From contig NZ_MECL01000048.1 of the NCBI RefSeq assembly GCF_014596445.1, positions 1 through 64,000 on the forward strand: DNA of 64,000 bases, written 5' to 3'. How positions within the stretch are numbered: position 1 is the stretch's first letter; each line of letters starts with the position of its first letter. Position numbers and translations under genes: made by a program. The stretch is from Streptomyces sp. CBMA29 (GTDB taxonomy: Bacteria > Actinomycetota > Actinomycetes > Streptomycetales > Streptomycetaceae). This document shows positions 10,105 to 18,394 of the stretch, in pieces. The notes beneath the pieces are model-generated. The model was not told the origin of the DNA and did no database searches. It saw only the letters and a program-made list of their open reading frames with translations.

Positions 10105-11292
10105 ATGACGGCACCACCGCACACCGAACCGCACACCGACGAGTCCGAGGCGCTGCTCAGGCCGCGGATCAAACCCGAACACCAGGCATATCGCACCGCC
10201 GACGGCAACGTCAGGATCGGCAGCGTGATCTACGGGATCGGCGCCGAGATCGAGGACCCCGACGGCTGGATCTGGACCCTTACCGAGGCGATGGACGGCA
10301 CACGCACCGCGGCGCAGATCGCCGCCGAAGTCGCCGCCGCGCACCCCCGCTTACTCCTGCCCGCCGCCACGATCGGCTCCGCGATGGCGGACTTACGGGA
10401 GGCGGGTTTCGTGGACGACGCGGCGGCGCCGCTGCCCGCGGGGCTCGTCGACCGCGACCGCGTACGGCACGCCCGCGGTGTCGCGCTGCTGCGCTGGATG
10501 GACCTCAGCTCACGGGCCAGTCCGTGGAACGCCCAACTGCGCCTGGCCGGCGCCCGCGTGCTGGTCCTCGGCGTCGGCGGCACGGGCGGCATGGCCGCGC
10601 AGGCGCTGGTCGCCTCCGGCGTCGGCCACGTCCACACCGTCGACCCCGACGTCGTGGAACTGTCCAACCTCAACCGGCAGACGCTCTACCGCGAGGCCGA
10701 CATCGGACGGCCGAAAGCCGACGCCGCGGTGGCCGCGCTGCGCGCCCTCAACTCCGATGTCACCGTCACCGGTGAACGGCGGGAGATCCGCGGCCCCGAC
10801 GCCCTCGCCGCGCTCCTCGCCCCGGACGGCGGCGGCCGGTCACCGTACGATCTGCTGGTCCTCGGCGCCGACCGGCCGCCGGAGATCCGCCGCTGGGCCA
10901 ACCGTGTCTGCATCGCACTCAACCTGCCCTGGGTGGAAGGCGGTTACCGCGGTCCGCTGGTCACCGCGGGCGTCCACGTACCCGGCGACGGGCCCTGCTG
11001 GGAGTGCCAGCGCGCGGGCGAGGACGAACGGCGCGACCTGCGGCTGCGCCCCGGCCAGAGCGAGGACGCCGCCTCGCCCCGTATGCCGTGGAATCCGGCG
11101 AGCGCCGTCACCGCGGGCCTGTCCGGCACGCTCGTCGCCCACGCCGCCATCGCCCTGCTCACCGGCGTCCCCCGGATGCGCCCCGGCTTCCGCTACGGCA
11201 TCAACCTCATGGCACTCGGCGACCCCGTACTCCAACGCCACCCGCGCCGCCCCGACTGCCCAGCCTGCGGCCCGCTGGACCACCCCACGTAA
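10105..11292 (+). CDS. RRE-ThiF fusion: E1-type adenylating enzyme of a candidate RiPP pathway
   Basis: 395 residues. Residues 20-105 resemble the PqqD/RRE winged-helix fold of ocin-ThiF proteins (RPRIKPEHQAYR, DGWIWTLTEAMDGTRTAAQI, AMADLREAGFVDD). Residues 140-360 are a ThiF/MoeB/E1 domain: GVGGTGG nucleotide loop (156-162), Asp180, SNLNRQTLY with Arg191, and DIGRPKADA with Lys204. Zinc cysteines are CWEC (298, 301) and CPAC (385, 388). Such enzymes activate a C-terminal carboxylate or a leader-bound core with ATP. The ATG at 10105 has GAGGGGG upstream. The flanking M14 peptidases and the peptide gene suggest one pathway. There is no YcaO, lanthionine or radical-SAM partner nearby. Confidence 0.85.
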   Translation: MTAPPHTEPHTDESEALLRPRIKPEHQAYRTADGNVRIGSVIYGIGAEIEDPDGWIWTLTEAMDGTRTAAQIAAEVAAAHPRLLLPAATIGSAMADLREAGFVDDAAAPLPAGLVDRDRVRHARGVALLRWMDLSSRASPWNAQLRLAGARVLVLGVGGTGGMAAQALVASGVGHVHTVDPDVVELSNLNRQTLYREADIGRPKADAAVAALRALNSDVTVTGERREIRGPDALAALLAPDGGGRSPYDLLVLGADRPPEIRRWANRVCIALNLPWVEGGYRGPLVTAGVHVPGDGPCWECQRAGEDERRDLRLRPGQSEDAASPRMPWNPASAVTAGLSGTLVAHAAIALLTGVPRMRPGFRYGINLMALGDPVLQRHPRRPDCPACGPLDHPT

Positions 11293-11394
11293 GGGCCAAC
11301 TCCCCATCGGCGGCGGGCGACCCGCACGAGCGTCGTGCCCGAGCCCGCTCAACCGATCGGCTCGCCGCCCGGACGAAAGGCGGTGCGCCCCGTC

Positions 11395-11586
11395 AGGGGC
11401 GCGAGGAACTGCGCGAGCAAGCCACCACCGGCGGGTGGTCCGGACACGGCCGGGCTGCCCCTCTGGGGCGGGTGGTGGCCGGGTGCGCCTACGTGGTGGG
11501 TCGTGCCCGGAAGGGGCGCGGGGAACTGCGCGGTCGGCCCCCACCGGCGGGTGGTCTGTGGCCGACCGGTGTGCCCCTTTGGGGCG
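11395..11586. repeat. Direct repeat pair in convergent intergenic region
   Basis: Two related ~74-base units (11395-11468 and 11512-11586) both start AGGGGCGCGRGGAACTGCGCG, contain CCACCGGCGGGTGGTC and end near TGCCCCTYTGGGG, so each can fold on itself. They fill the 312 bases between the convergent ThiF and second carboxypeptidase genes, where no gene is seen. Probable terminators of the dispersed family also found at 8372. Confidence 0.7.
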
Positions 11587-11604
11587 GGGTCTTGGGGGGG
11601 CGGG

Positions 11605-12900
11605 TCACCGCGCCGACGCGAGGTCGACGGTCGCCAGGACGGTCCTGGCCTGGAGTTCGGCCTGGTCGCCGACCGGCACCCAGTGGGCGTCGGTCGCGGC
11701 CAGCAGGTCACGGGCGCCGGAGTCGATCCGGCGCTCCAGCCGGCCGCGCAGGCGGCCGTGGTCGCCGCCGGGGTCGCCCTCGCCGCCGCGCTCCTCGTCG
11801 AGGAGCCGCAGCAGCATCCCGGAGGCGCGCAGCGGGATACGGCGGGCGGCGATGTCGAGGGCGGCGACGTGGGCCATGGTCAGGGGGACGGGGGAGGCGT
11901 CGGCGAGCGTCTCGTAGGCGTCGGCGAGGCCGGGAAAGGCGCCGACGGCCTGCTCGACACCGCGCAGCAGCGGGCTGTGCGCGGCCTGCGGGGAGAGCAG
12001 TCGCCAGGCGCGGTCCAGCGCCGACGCGGTGGCGGCGCCGTCCTTGCGCAGCCGGGCGGCGAGGGAGGCGACGGCCTGGGCGGGGTCGGGGTGCGCGTCC
12101 TGGTCGGCCACGCGCCGGGTCGCCCACATCGGGACCTCGACCACGGCGGTCAGCCCGCCGTGCCGGTGCGGGCGGGCCCAGGTGGACCCCGCCGCGCTCT
12201 CCGGCTCGCCGGCGAACCGCTCGGACGTGCCCGCGGGGGGCCGCACGAAGACTCCGGGCCCCGACCCGGTCCAGGACAGCGCGTCGTAGGCACCGGTCTG
12301 CACCGGGATCTCCAGTTCGGCCGCGTATTTGCCGAACGGCTCGGCCAGGCCCGGCACATCGGCGGTCAGCCGCACCCAACCGCCGCCGACGTCCGTGCCG
12401 TGCAGCGTGCACTGGAGGAACGGCTTCAGCTCGTCGATCGCCGCCAACAGGGCCATCGTCTCCGGCAGTTCGTCACCCGGCGCGCGGAAGGACCCGGCCC
12501 GCTCGGGCTGATCGGCCGCCGCCGGGCGGTAGATGTGCCGGTAGTGGACGGCGGGCGGCCGGGGCCCGGCCGGACCCGTCTCGTTGAGCACGCTGCCGTC
12601 GGGGTCGAGGCAGAGCAGGAAGTCCCAGGTCAGATCCGCTTCGGCCTGCCGCTGCCGGTCGGCGACCGCGTGCTCGGCCAGCCACAGCGCGCTCGCCCCG
12701 CCGGTCTGCTCGTCCGGGTGCGGCCCGGCCACCACCAGCACGTGCCGGCTGCCGTGCCCCACCGACAGCAGCCACAGGGGCCGCCCGGCCCGCGACTCCC
12801 CGGCCAGCCGCATCCGGCACAGGTCAGGATGGCGCCGGGTCAGTACGCGGGCCGCCGCCGCGACACCTGACACGGTCGGATACGCGTCCGGCCCCCGCAT
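11605..12900 (-). CDS. M14-family zinc carboxypeptidase (RiPP-like locus, copy 2)
   Basis: 431 residues, paralogous over the full length to the product at 8579. Zinc ligands are in GPHPDE (His61, Glu64) and TLHGTD (His167); the catalytic glutamate is in AVVEVPMWA (Glu255). No signal peptide. The ATG at 12900 has GGAGGAG upstream; the frame is open for 50 more codons, which look non-coding. It converges on the RRE-ThiF gene. Two divergent paralogues around one adenylating enzyme suggest stepwise or dual trimming of a peptide. No second small peptide gene could be made out upstream of this copy. Confidence 0.83.
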   Translation of the reverse strand: MRGPDAYPTVSGVAAAARVLTRRHPDLCRMRLAGESRAGRPLWLLSVGHGSRHVLVVAGPHPDEQTGGASALWLAEHAVADRQRQAEADLTWDFLLCLDPDGSVLNETGPAGPRPPAVHYRHIYRPAAADQPERAGSFRAPGDELPETMALLAAIDELKPFLQCTLHGTDVGGGWVRLTADVPGLAEPFGKYAAELEIPVQTGAYDALSWTGSGPGVFVRPPAGTSERFAGEPESAAGSTWARPHRHGGLTAVVEVPMWATRRVADQDAHPDPAQAVASLAARLRKDGAATASALDRAWRLLSPQAAHSPLLRGVEQAVGAFPGLADAYETLADASPVPLTMAHVAALDIAARRIPLRASGMLLRLLDEERGGEGDPGGDHGRLRGRLERRIDSGARDLLAATDAHWVPVGDQAELQARTVLATVDLASAR

Positions 12901-13078
12901 GACGGCTCCTCCTCGTCCCGCGTCCACGACCACGACGGCGTCCACCCGCCGTGCCCACCCCCGCCGCGCGCCGTCGTGCCGGCGCGCCGCGTATCGCACG
13001 TCGCGCGCCACCGGCGGGGTATCGGAGTTCGGGTGCCGTGGGCGCGCCACCCAAGGCTGTGCGGGCCGCCCCCGGGTG

Positions 13079-13801
13079 TCAAGAGCGCCCTGTGGCCGCC
13101 GAGTCGGCGCGCGACCGCTCGATGTCGGGTCCCCGGTAGAGGCGTTCGGGGATGGTGGCCAGCGCCGATTCCCGCAGCCGCGGGCCGAGCCCGTAGAAGT
13201 GCTGGAAACTCATCACCAGGGGGCGCCACTTGTCGGGATCGATCCGGTCCCGTGTGCCCGCCGCCCGTATCCTGTCGTGCACCAGCACGCGGGTGATCCG
13301 TACCTCGAACACCACGATTCCGCCGCGCTGTCGAGGGTCGTCCTCGGCCAGCGGGTGAGTGGCCTCGACCACCGCCTCCAGCGCCACCGGACACTGCGCG
13401 ACGCGCGGCGCCGCGACCGTCTCCGACGCCGCCGGGGTCAGCCCGGCCAGCCCGAACTTGTCGCCCTCGTAACGGTATCCGCGCCGCGCCTTCCCCTCCG
13501 GCACCGGATCGCGGCCGGTGGTCAGCGCCAGCCGGTCCACGGCCGCCGCCATCGAGTCCTCGGGCAGATTCAGTACGCACGCGCCGTCGCGCAGCAGATT
13601 GCGCGCCGTCTGCGACCGCGCCCCGAGCCCCAGCATCGCCCGCCACCCCAGCCAGAACACCGACGACATCGGCGCGAGATTCGCCGAACCGTCCTCGTTC
13701 ACGGTGGAGAGCAGCACGACGGGCGTGCCGAAGTAGAGGATTCCGGGCTCGATGCGTGAGTGGACGGCGGGCCCGGCCGCTGTGGTGATCTCTGAGGTCA
13801 T
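13079..13801 (-). CDS. Flavin reductase-like / FMN-binding split-barrel protein
   Basis: 240 residues. The sequence FGTPVVLLSTVNEDGSANLAP followed by MLGLGARSQTARNLL and CVLNLPEDSMAAAVDRLAL fits the flavin reductase (RutF/PhdA-like) split-barrel family that binds FMN. The specific substrate cannot be read from sequence. The ATG at 13801 is the only start near the conserved region. It is transcribed in the same direction as the VanX-type gene upstream, 134 bases away. Confidence 0.75.
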   Translation of the reverse strand: MTSEITTAAGPAVHSRIEPGILYFGTPVVLLSTVNEDGSANLAPMSSVFWLGWRAMLGLGARSQTARNLLRDGACVLNLPEDSMAAAVDRLALTTGRDPVPEGKARRGYRYEGDKFGLAGLTPAASETVAAPRVAQCPVALEAVVEATHPLAEDDPRQRGGIVVFEVRITRVLVHDRIRAAGTRDRIDPDKWRPLVMSFQHFYGLGPRLRESALATIPERLYRGPDIERSRADSAATGRS

Positions 13802-13891
13802 ACGGCCAGTGTTGTGCGCGGGGCCGCCGGACGCTGGCGGAAATCGGACGTCGCGTACGGCAGGCGTGGGCCCCGGTACGGGGGTGTCGGC

Positions 13892-13947
13892 GGTCAGGAA
13901 CCGGTGGTCAGGAACCGGTGGTCAGGAACCAGTGGTCAGGAACCGGT
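13892..13947. repeat. Tandem repeat, 4 x 14 bp
   Basis: Four head-to-tail copies of GGTCAGGAACCGGT (the third has one change). The last copy contains the stop codon of the VanX-type gene, so copy-number change would alter the very end of that protein's message but not its core. Confidence 0.85.
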
Positions 13948-14607
13948 GCGCTCGCGGGGGCCGTAGCGGGCGTGCGGCGCGCCCGTGGCCAGCGCCCAGT
14001 AGCGGTCGCCGTAGGACCAGTGCCACCACTCGGTGGGGTAGTTGACCAGGCCCGCGGCGGTGAGGGCGGCGGACAGCGTACGGCGGTTGGCGCGGGCCTC
14101 GGCCGACAGCCCCGGCGCGTCGGTGTAGCAGGCGCCCGCGCTCTCCTCGGGGTTGGCGTTCACGCGGGTGCCCATGTCCAGTTCGCGGCCGTCCGCGACG
14201 AGGGTGAGGTCGACGGCCGCGCCCGCGCTGTGCGGCGCGATCTCCGGCGGCGACACGTAACGGCTGGCCGCCTCCCTGATCCGCGCGGGCGTCCACCGCG
14301 GCCGAGCGGCGCGCAGCTCCGCCGAGTACCCCTCGAAATAGGCGCGTTGGAGGGACGGCGGCCGGTAGCCCTCCACGAACAGCAGGCCGACGCCGTCGGG
14401 CAGCAGCGAGCGCGCGTGCGCGAGCCGGGTCAGGACGCCCTCGCGCAGATGGGCGAAGCTGCCGTCGTCGTCCTGGCGGCGCGGGTCGACGGCGCCGAGC
14501 GGGCCGCCGCCCTGTCCGCCACCCCGTACGTCGAGCAGCGGCTCGTCGCAGTCCTCGACGGGGACGGCCGCGATGCGCGGGTCCGACATCAGCACGATTT
14601 CGCTCAT
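13936..14607 (-). CDS. D-Ala-D-Ala dipeptidase, VanX/M15D type
   Basis: 223 residues. Zinc-site motifs are PHSAGAAVDLTL (SxHxxGxAxD type) and EWWHWSYGDRYWA near the C-terminus, and FVEGYRPPSLQ supplies the conserved arginine, together diagnostic of M15D D,D-dipeptidases. There is no signal peptide, so it acts in the cytosol on D-Ala-D-Ala. Without vanH and vanA neighbours it is more likely a housekeeping or peptidoglycan-recycling enzyme than vancomycin resistance. The ATG at 14607 gives the usual length; the frame is open farther upstream into low-complexity sequence. Confidence 0.88.
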   Translation of the reverse strand: MSEIVLMSDPRIAAVPVEDCDEPLLDVRGGGQGGGPLGAVDPRRQDDDGSFAHLREGVLTRLAHARSLLPDGVGLLFVEGYRPPSLQRAYFEGYSAELRAARPRWTPARIREAASRYVSPPEIAPHSAGAAVDLTLVADGRELDMGTRVNANPEESAGACYTDAPGLSAEARANRRTLSAALTAAGLVNYPTEWWHWSYGDRYWALATGAPHARYGPRERTGS

Positions 14608-14777
14608 GGTCCGATCATCGCCCGCCGCCCGCCCAAGTGCCGCGCCGACGCCGCGCCGACGCCGTCCCAACGCCGCCTCAACGCCGCCCCGGCACCGCAC
14701 CCGCTCCGCGGCCTTCGCTAGCCTGCGCGGGTCAGGGACAGAGTCGGGTGCGGGGCGTCGTCGAACGGGGTGGACGG

Positions 14778-15794
14778 ATGGGTGAGCGGGACCAGGACCA
14801 GGACCAGGACCAGGACCGTGACCGGCAGCGGGAGCGGCTGCGGGCGGCGGTCGAGGCGCGGGTGCTGGCGGACTGGGGGTTCGAGCTGCCGGACTCGCTG
14901 TTCCGGTTCCACGACTTCATCGGGTCGCTCGACCCGGTCGAGGCGTCTGCCTTCGCGGACCTGGAGCTGTGGCCGTACGGGATGATGGACCTCTTCGACG
15001 CCCCGGACGTGCGGGCCCGCGACGGCGTCGACATCCGCGCGCACGGCCGTTTCTTCCGCGACCCGCCGGAGTTCCTGACCTTTCTGCACGGCGGCACCGA
15101 CGGCCTGCACTACGGCCTCTGGTACGACGACGGCCGCACCTGCGCGGGCGTCGCCTCGTACTACAACAACGACGGCGGCGGCATCGACCGCACCTTCCGC
15201 ACCCCGCTGGAGGCGGTCCGCGCCACGCTCGAACGCCACTGGCGCGACCTGCACGAAGACACCGGCCGGGGGCCGGAGGAGGTCGCGGAGCGTGCGCCGG
15301 GGATGGCCCGACTCCGTTCGAAAGTGGGCGAGTTCGAGACCGGCGACCGTACCGGGACCGGCGCGGACTACGTACGCGCCCACACGTACGGCTACCGGCG
15401 CCCGCCGATCGACCCCGGCCGGATCACCACGCTCGACGGCGGCGGCGCCCTCGCGGAGGGCGAGACCGCGCTCGGCCGTCCCTCGCACAACGGCGTGGAC
15501 GAGCACGCCTTCGGCACGCACATGGCCGCGGTCTTCGCGGACCCCGGCGAGCTGGCGGCGGCCGTCGCCGAGGCGCGGCGGCGCCTCGCGGCCGGTGACC
15601 CGACGGAGGCGCTGGTCCTCGGCCGCGACCTGCACTGGGCCTCGATCGGCGACGCGACCCGCGAGGGTCACGCACACGAGCTGCTGGCCGCGGCCTACCG
15701 GGCCCTGGACCGGCCCGCGTTGGCCGCCGTCGCCGACGCGCACCACCGGCACCGGGACCTCCCGCGCGTGGACGTGCTGGAGCCCAAGCCGTAG
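14778..15794 (+). CDS. Conserved protein of unknown function, possibly ADP-ribosylation/DUF2228-like
   Basis: 338 residues and apparently soluble. After the start it has a short hexanucleotide repeat that encodes DQDQDQDQDRDRQ. The body includes FELPDSLFRFHDFIGSLD, YGMMDLFDAPDVRARDGVD, RFFRDPPEFLTFLHGGTDG and HYGLWYDDGRTC. This resembles proteins annotated in Streptomyces as ADP-ribosylation-family or SMI1/KNR4-like, but I cannot name catalytic residues. A C-terminal helical part (RDLHWASIGDATREGHAHE) looks like a repeat-containing tail. The function is not assigned. Confidence 0.7.
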   Translation: MGERDQDQDQDQDRDRQRERLRAAVEARVLADWGFELPDSLFRFHDFIGSLDPVEASAFADLELWPYGMMDLFDAPDVRARDGVDIRAHGRFFRDPPEFLTFLHGGTDGLHYGLWYDDGRTCAGVASYYNNDGGGIDRTFRTPLEAVRATLERHWRDLHEDTGRGPEEVAERAPGMARLRSKVGEFETGDRTGTGADYVRAHTYGYRRPPIDPGRITTLDGGGALAEGETALGRPSHNGVDEHAFGTHMAAVFADPGELAAAVAEARRRLAAGDPTEALVLGRDLHWASIGDATREGHAHELLAAAYRALDRPALAAVADAHHRHRDLPRVDVLEPKP

Positions 15795-15815
15795 GTATGC
15801 GAGGGCGTACGGGCG

Positions 15816-16934
15816 TCAGGCGGGCAGCTCCACGATGTCCGCGACCACGCAACTGACGTTGTCCGGGCCGCCGTTGCGGTTGGCGAGGGCCACGAGCGCG
15901 CGGACCGCGTCGTCGGGGTCCGGGGTCGTCGCGAGCGTGGCGTGTACGTCGTCGGCGGGGACGACGGCGGACAGGCCGTCGGAGCAGAGGAGATAGCGGT
16001 CGCCGAGGCAGGCGTCCTGGAGCCGGATGTCGGCGCCCGCGCTCCCGTCGGTGGCCGGGCTCGTACCCGACAACGCCCTTGCCAGCAGGGACCGTTGGGG
16101 GTGGGACTCGGCCTCGGCCGGGCTGAGGCGGCCCTCGTCCACCATCGACTGGACCATGGTGTGGTCGTGGGTGATCTGGAACAAGCCGCCGTCGCGCAGC
16201 AGATACGCGCGGGAGTCGCCGATGTGGACGAGGGCGAGCTGGGAGCCGGTCCAGAACATCGCGGTGAGGGTGGTGCCGACGTGTCCCGGCTCGCGCTCGG
16301 CGGCGGCGACGCCGCGGACGGCCGCCCCGGCCTGCTCGACGGCGTCCTCCAGGGCGTTCAGCAGCTCGCCGGCCGGGACAGTGCCCGCGCCCGCGTCGAG
16401 GAGTTTCAGCACGTCGACGGCCGCGGCGCCCGCGGGGGCGCCGCCGGTCCCGAAGCCGTCGGCGACGGCGAGCAGGCGGGAGCCCGCGTAGGCGGTGTCC
16501 TGGTTGCTCTCGCGGACGAGCCCGGTGTCGGACAGGGCGGCGTAACGGATGCCGAGCGGTGCGGTGGCGGCTGACATGGCGGGGTCCTTCCAGGACAGGT
16601 AGTCGATGAGGAAGGTGGCCAGGTCCCGCCGGGCGGCGGTGTCGGCCTCGACGCGGGTCCAGTACGCGCGGACCGACAGGGCCGCTTCCGGGCCGTCCTG
16701 GGCGCAGACCTCCTGGATGCCGGCCAGCGGCATCCCGAGGCGGCGCAGCCACGCCACCAGGCGGGCTTTTTCCAGTTGTCCGGCTGCGTACCAGCGGTAG
16801 CCGGTCGCCGGGTCCACGCGGGCGGGGGAGAGCAGGCCCAGCTCGGCGTAGAGCCGCAGCGCCCGCTGCGACAGCCCGGCCGCCTTCGAGAAGGCCCCGA
16901 TGCCCATCAGGCCGGGTCCCGTGTCCCGCTCCAT
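15816..16934 (-). CDS. MerR-type regulator fused to PP2C phosphatase
   Basis: 372 residues. Residues 10-80 form a MerR helix-turn-helix (GIGAFSKAAGLSQRALRLYA, ELGLLSPARVDPATGYRWY). From about residue 130 there is a PP2C-type Ser/Thr phosphatase: SDTGLVRESNQD, LLAVADGFGTGG, HIGDSRAYLLRDG, LLCSDGLSAVV and GGPDNVSCVVADI. The metal-binding aspartates are all present. This joins DNA binding and dephosphorylation in one polypeptide, an architecture I recall from other Streptomyces. The ATG at 16934 has AAGGAG 7 bases upstream. Which kinase it opposes is not known from context. Confidence 0.88.
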   Translation of the reverse strand: MERDTGPGLMGIGAFSKAAGLSQRALRLYAELGLLSPARVDPATGYRWYAAGQLEKARLVAWLRRLGMPLAGIQEVCAQDGPEAALSVRAYWTRVEADTAARRDLATFLIDYLSWKDPAMSAATAPLGIRYAALSDTGLVRESNQDTAYAGSRLLAVADGFGTGGAPAGAAAVDVLKLLDAGAGTVPAGELLNALEDAVEQAGAAVRGVAAAEREPGHVGTTLTAMFWTGSQLALVHIGDSRAYLLRDGGLFQITHDHTMVQSMVDEGRLSPAEAESHPQRSLLARALSGTSPATDGSAGADIRLQDACLGDRYLLCSDGLSAVVPADDVHATLATTPDPDDAVRALVALANRNGGPDNVSCVVADIVELPA

Positions 16935-17079
16935 ACCCGCGCTCCTTCGTCCCTCCTCACGCCGGGCCTTCGTCCGGCGTGCGTCCGATGCTGGGGTCTT
17001 CCCCGAGGTGAGAGTCAAGCAGTGTCCGCGGCCTTCCGCCTCTCCCGTCGTCCGTGCCCCCACCTGCACGGCTTTACGG

Positions 17080-17114
17080 TTCGCTCTACGAACTAATATG
17101 GTTCGTAGAGCGAA
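17080..17114. promoter_or_regulatory. Palindromic operator upstream of NAD(P)H-flavoprotein gene
   Basis: Perfect 14-bp inverted repeat TTCGCTCTACGAAC / GTTCGTAGAGCGAA around a 7-base AT-rich centre (TAATATG), 33 bases before the flavoprotein start. It contains the ACGAAC/GTTCGT half-sites found again before the MarR gene (18905-18919), so it is the likely MarR binding site. Confidence 0.75.
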
Positions 17115-17147
17115 TGAAATGTCGAGGCGTGCGGGGGAGTGGTGACC

Positions 17148-18353
17148 ATGGCGGGTGCGGGTGCGGGTGCGGGTGCGGGTGCGGGTGCGGGTGCGGGTTC
17201 CGGCGTCAGCGCGGAGGGCGCGGTGCGTACGGTGACGGTCGCGGTCGTCGGCGGGGGGTACGGGGGCGCCGCCGTCGCCAAGGCGCTGGACCAGGACACG
17301 GACGTCGTCCTGATCGAGCCGAAGGACGCGTTCGTGCACGCGGCGGGCGCGCTGCGCGCCCTGGTCAGGCCCGACTGGGCGGCGAACATGTTCTTCCCGT
17401 ACGACCGGCTGCTGGCCCGCGGCCGGGTGCTCCGCGAGCGCGCTGCCTCGGTGGACCCCGGCGGCGTCACACTGGCCTCCGGCGACCGCCTCGACGCCGA
17501 CTTCCTCGTCCTGGCCACCGGCTCCGACTACGCCTTCCCGGCGAAGACCGAGACCGACTCCACGGCCGAGGCGCTGCGCAGGCTCCGCGTCGGTCACGAC
17601 GAACTGGCCCTATCCGAGCGGGTGTTGATTGTCGGCGCGGGCCCCGTCGGGCTCGAACTCGCCGGTGAGATCAGGGCCGTGTGGCCGGACAAGCACATCG
17701 TCGTCCTCGACCCGGCCGAGCGGTTGCTGCCCGGCTTCATGCCGGAGCTGCGGGGCGAACTTCTGCGCCAACTGGACGCGCTGGGAGTCGAGTTGCGGCT
17801 CGGTACGGCCCTGGCCGCGCAGCCGCCGACCGAGCCGGGTCAGGCCAAGACGTTCACGGTCGCCACCTCGACCGGTGGCCAGGTCACCGCCGACATCTGG
17901 TTCCGCTGCTACGGCGTACGCGTCAACGGCCACTACCTCGCCGACGGCCGCCTCACCGTCCGTACGCCCAAGGGGCAGGTCCGCGTGACCGACACGCTCA
18001 ACGTCTACGGGAACGGCGGGACGTACGACCGGGTCCACGACCACGTCTACGCGCTCGGCGACCTCACCGACCTCGCCGAGGCCAAGACGGCGGGGTACGC
18101 CATGAAGCACGCCGCCGTCGTCGCCGAGAACATCCTCGCCCAGGTGCGCGGCGAACGGCCCACGGCGGTCTACCGGCCCTCGCCCGTACCGTCCGTGCTG
18201 CTGCCGCTCGGGCCCGGCGGGGGCGTCGGCCAGACCCTGTCCGACGACCGGCCGACCCCCGTGCCCGTGCTCCTGCCGGCGGAGCGGGTGGCCGCGTACA
18301 AGGGGCGGGATCTGCTCGTGGGGCGGTTCGCGGCGCTCTTCGGTACGGGCTGA
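17148..18353 (+). CDS. NAD(P)/FAD-dependent oxidoreductase (NDH-2 / AIF-like)
   Basis: 401 residues. The FAD-binding loop VAVVGGGYGGAAVAKAL lies after a glycine-alanine head encoded by a GCGGGT microsatellite. Further motifs are LVLATGSDYAFP, VLIVGAGPVGLELAGEI (second dinucleotide fold) and DHVYALGDLTDLAEAKTAGY. This pattern is that of type II NADH dehydrogenase or AIF-like flavoproteins that move electrons from NAD(P)H to quinones. The ATG at 17148 is preferred over two GTGs just upstream because GGGGGAG is about 8 bases away. Control by the downstream MarR protein is indicated by shared palindromes. Confidence 0.85.
   Translation: MAGAGAGAGAGAGAGAGSGVSAEGAVRTVTVAVVGGGYGGAAVAKALDQDTDVVLIEPKDAFVHAAGALRALVRPDWAANMFFPYDRLLARGRVLRERAASVDPGGVTLASGDRLDADFLVLATGSDYAFPAKTETDSTAEALRRLRVGHDELALSERVLIVGAGPVGLELAGEIRAVWPDKHIVVLDPAERLLPGFMPELRGELLRQLDALGVELRLGTALAAQPPTEPGQAKTFTVATSTGGQVTADIWFRCYGVRVNGHYLADGRLTVRTPKGQVRVTDTLNVYGNGGTYDRVHDHVYALGDLTDLAEAKTAGYAMKHAAVVAENILAQVRGERPTAVYRPSPVPSVLLPLGPGGGVGQTLSDDRPTPVPVLLPAERVAAYKGRDLLVGRFAALFGTG
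17151..17198. repeat. Hexanucleotide microsatellite GCGGGT x8 in coding sequence
   Basis: About eight perfect GCGGGT copies immediately after the start codon of the flavoprotein gene encode an Ala-Gly head. Loss or gain of units keeps the frame and would only change head length. Confidence 0.85.
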
Positions 18354-18394
18354 GCTTTCGGGTACGGGACGTGGTGCGGGCTCAGTGCGCGGGC

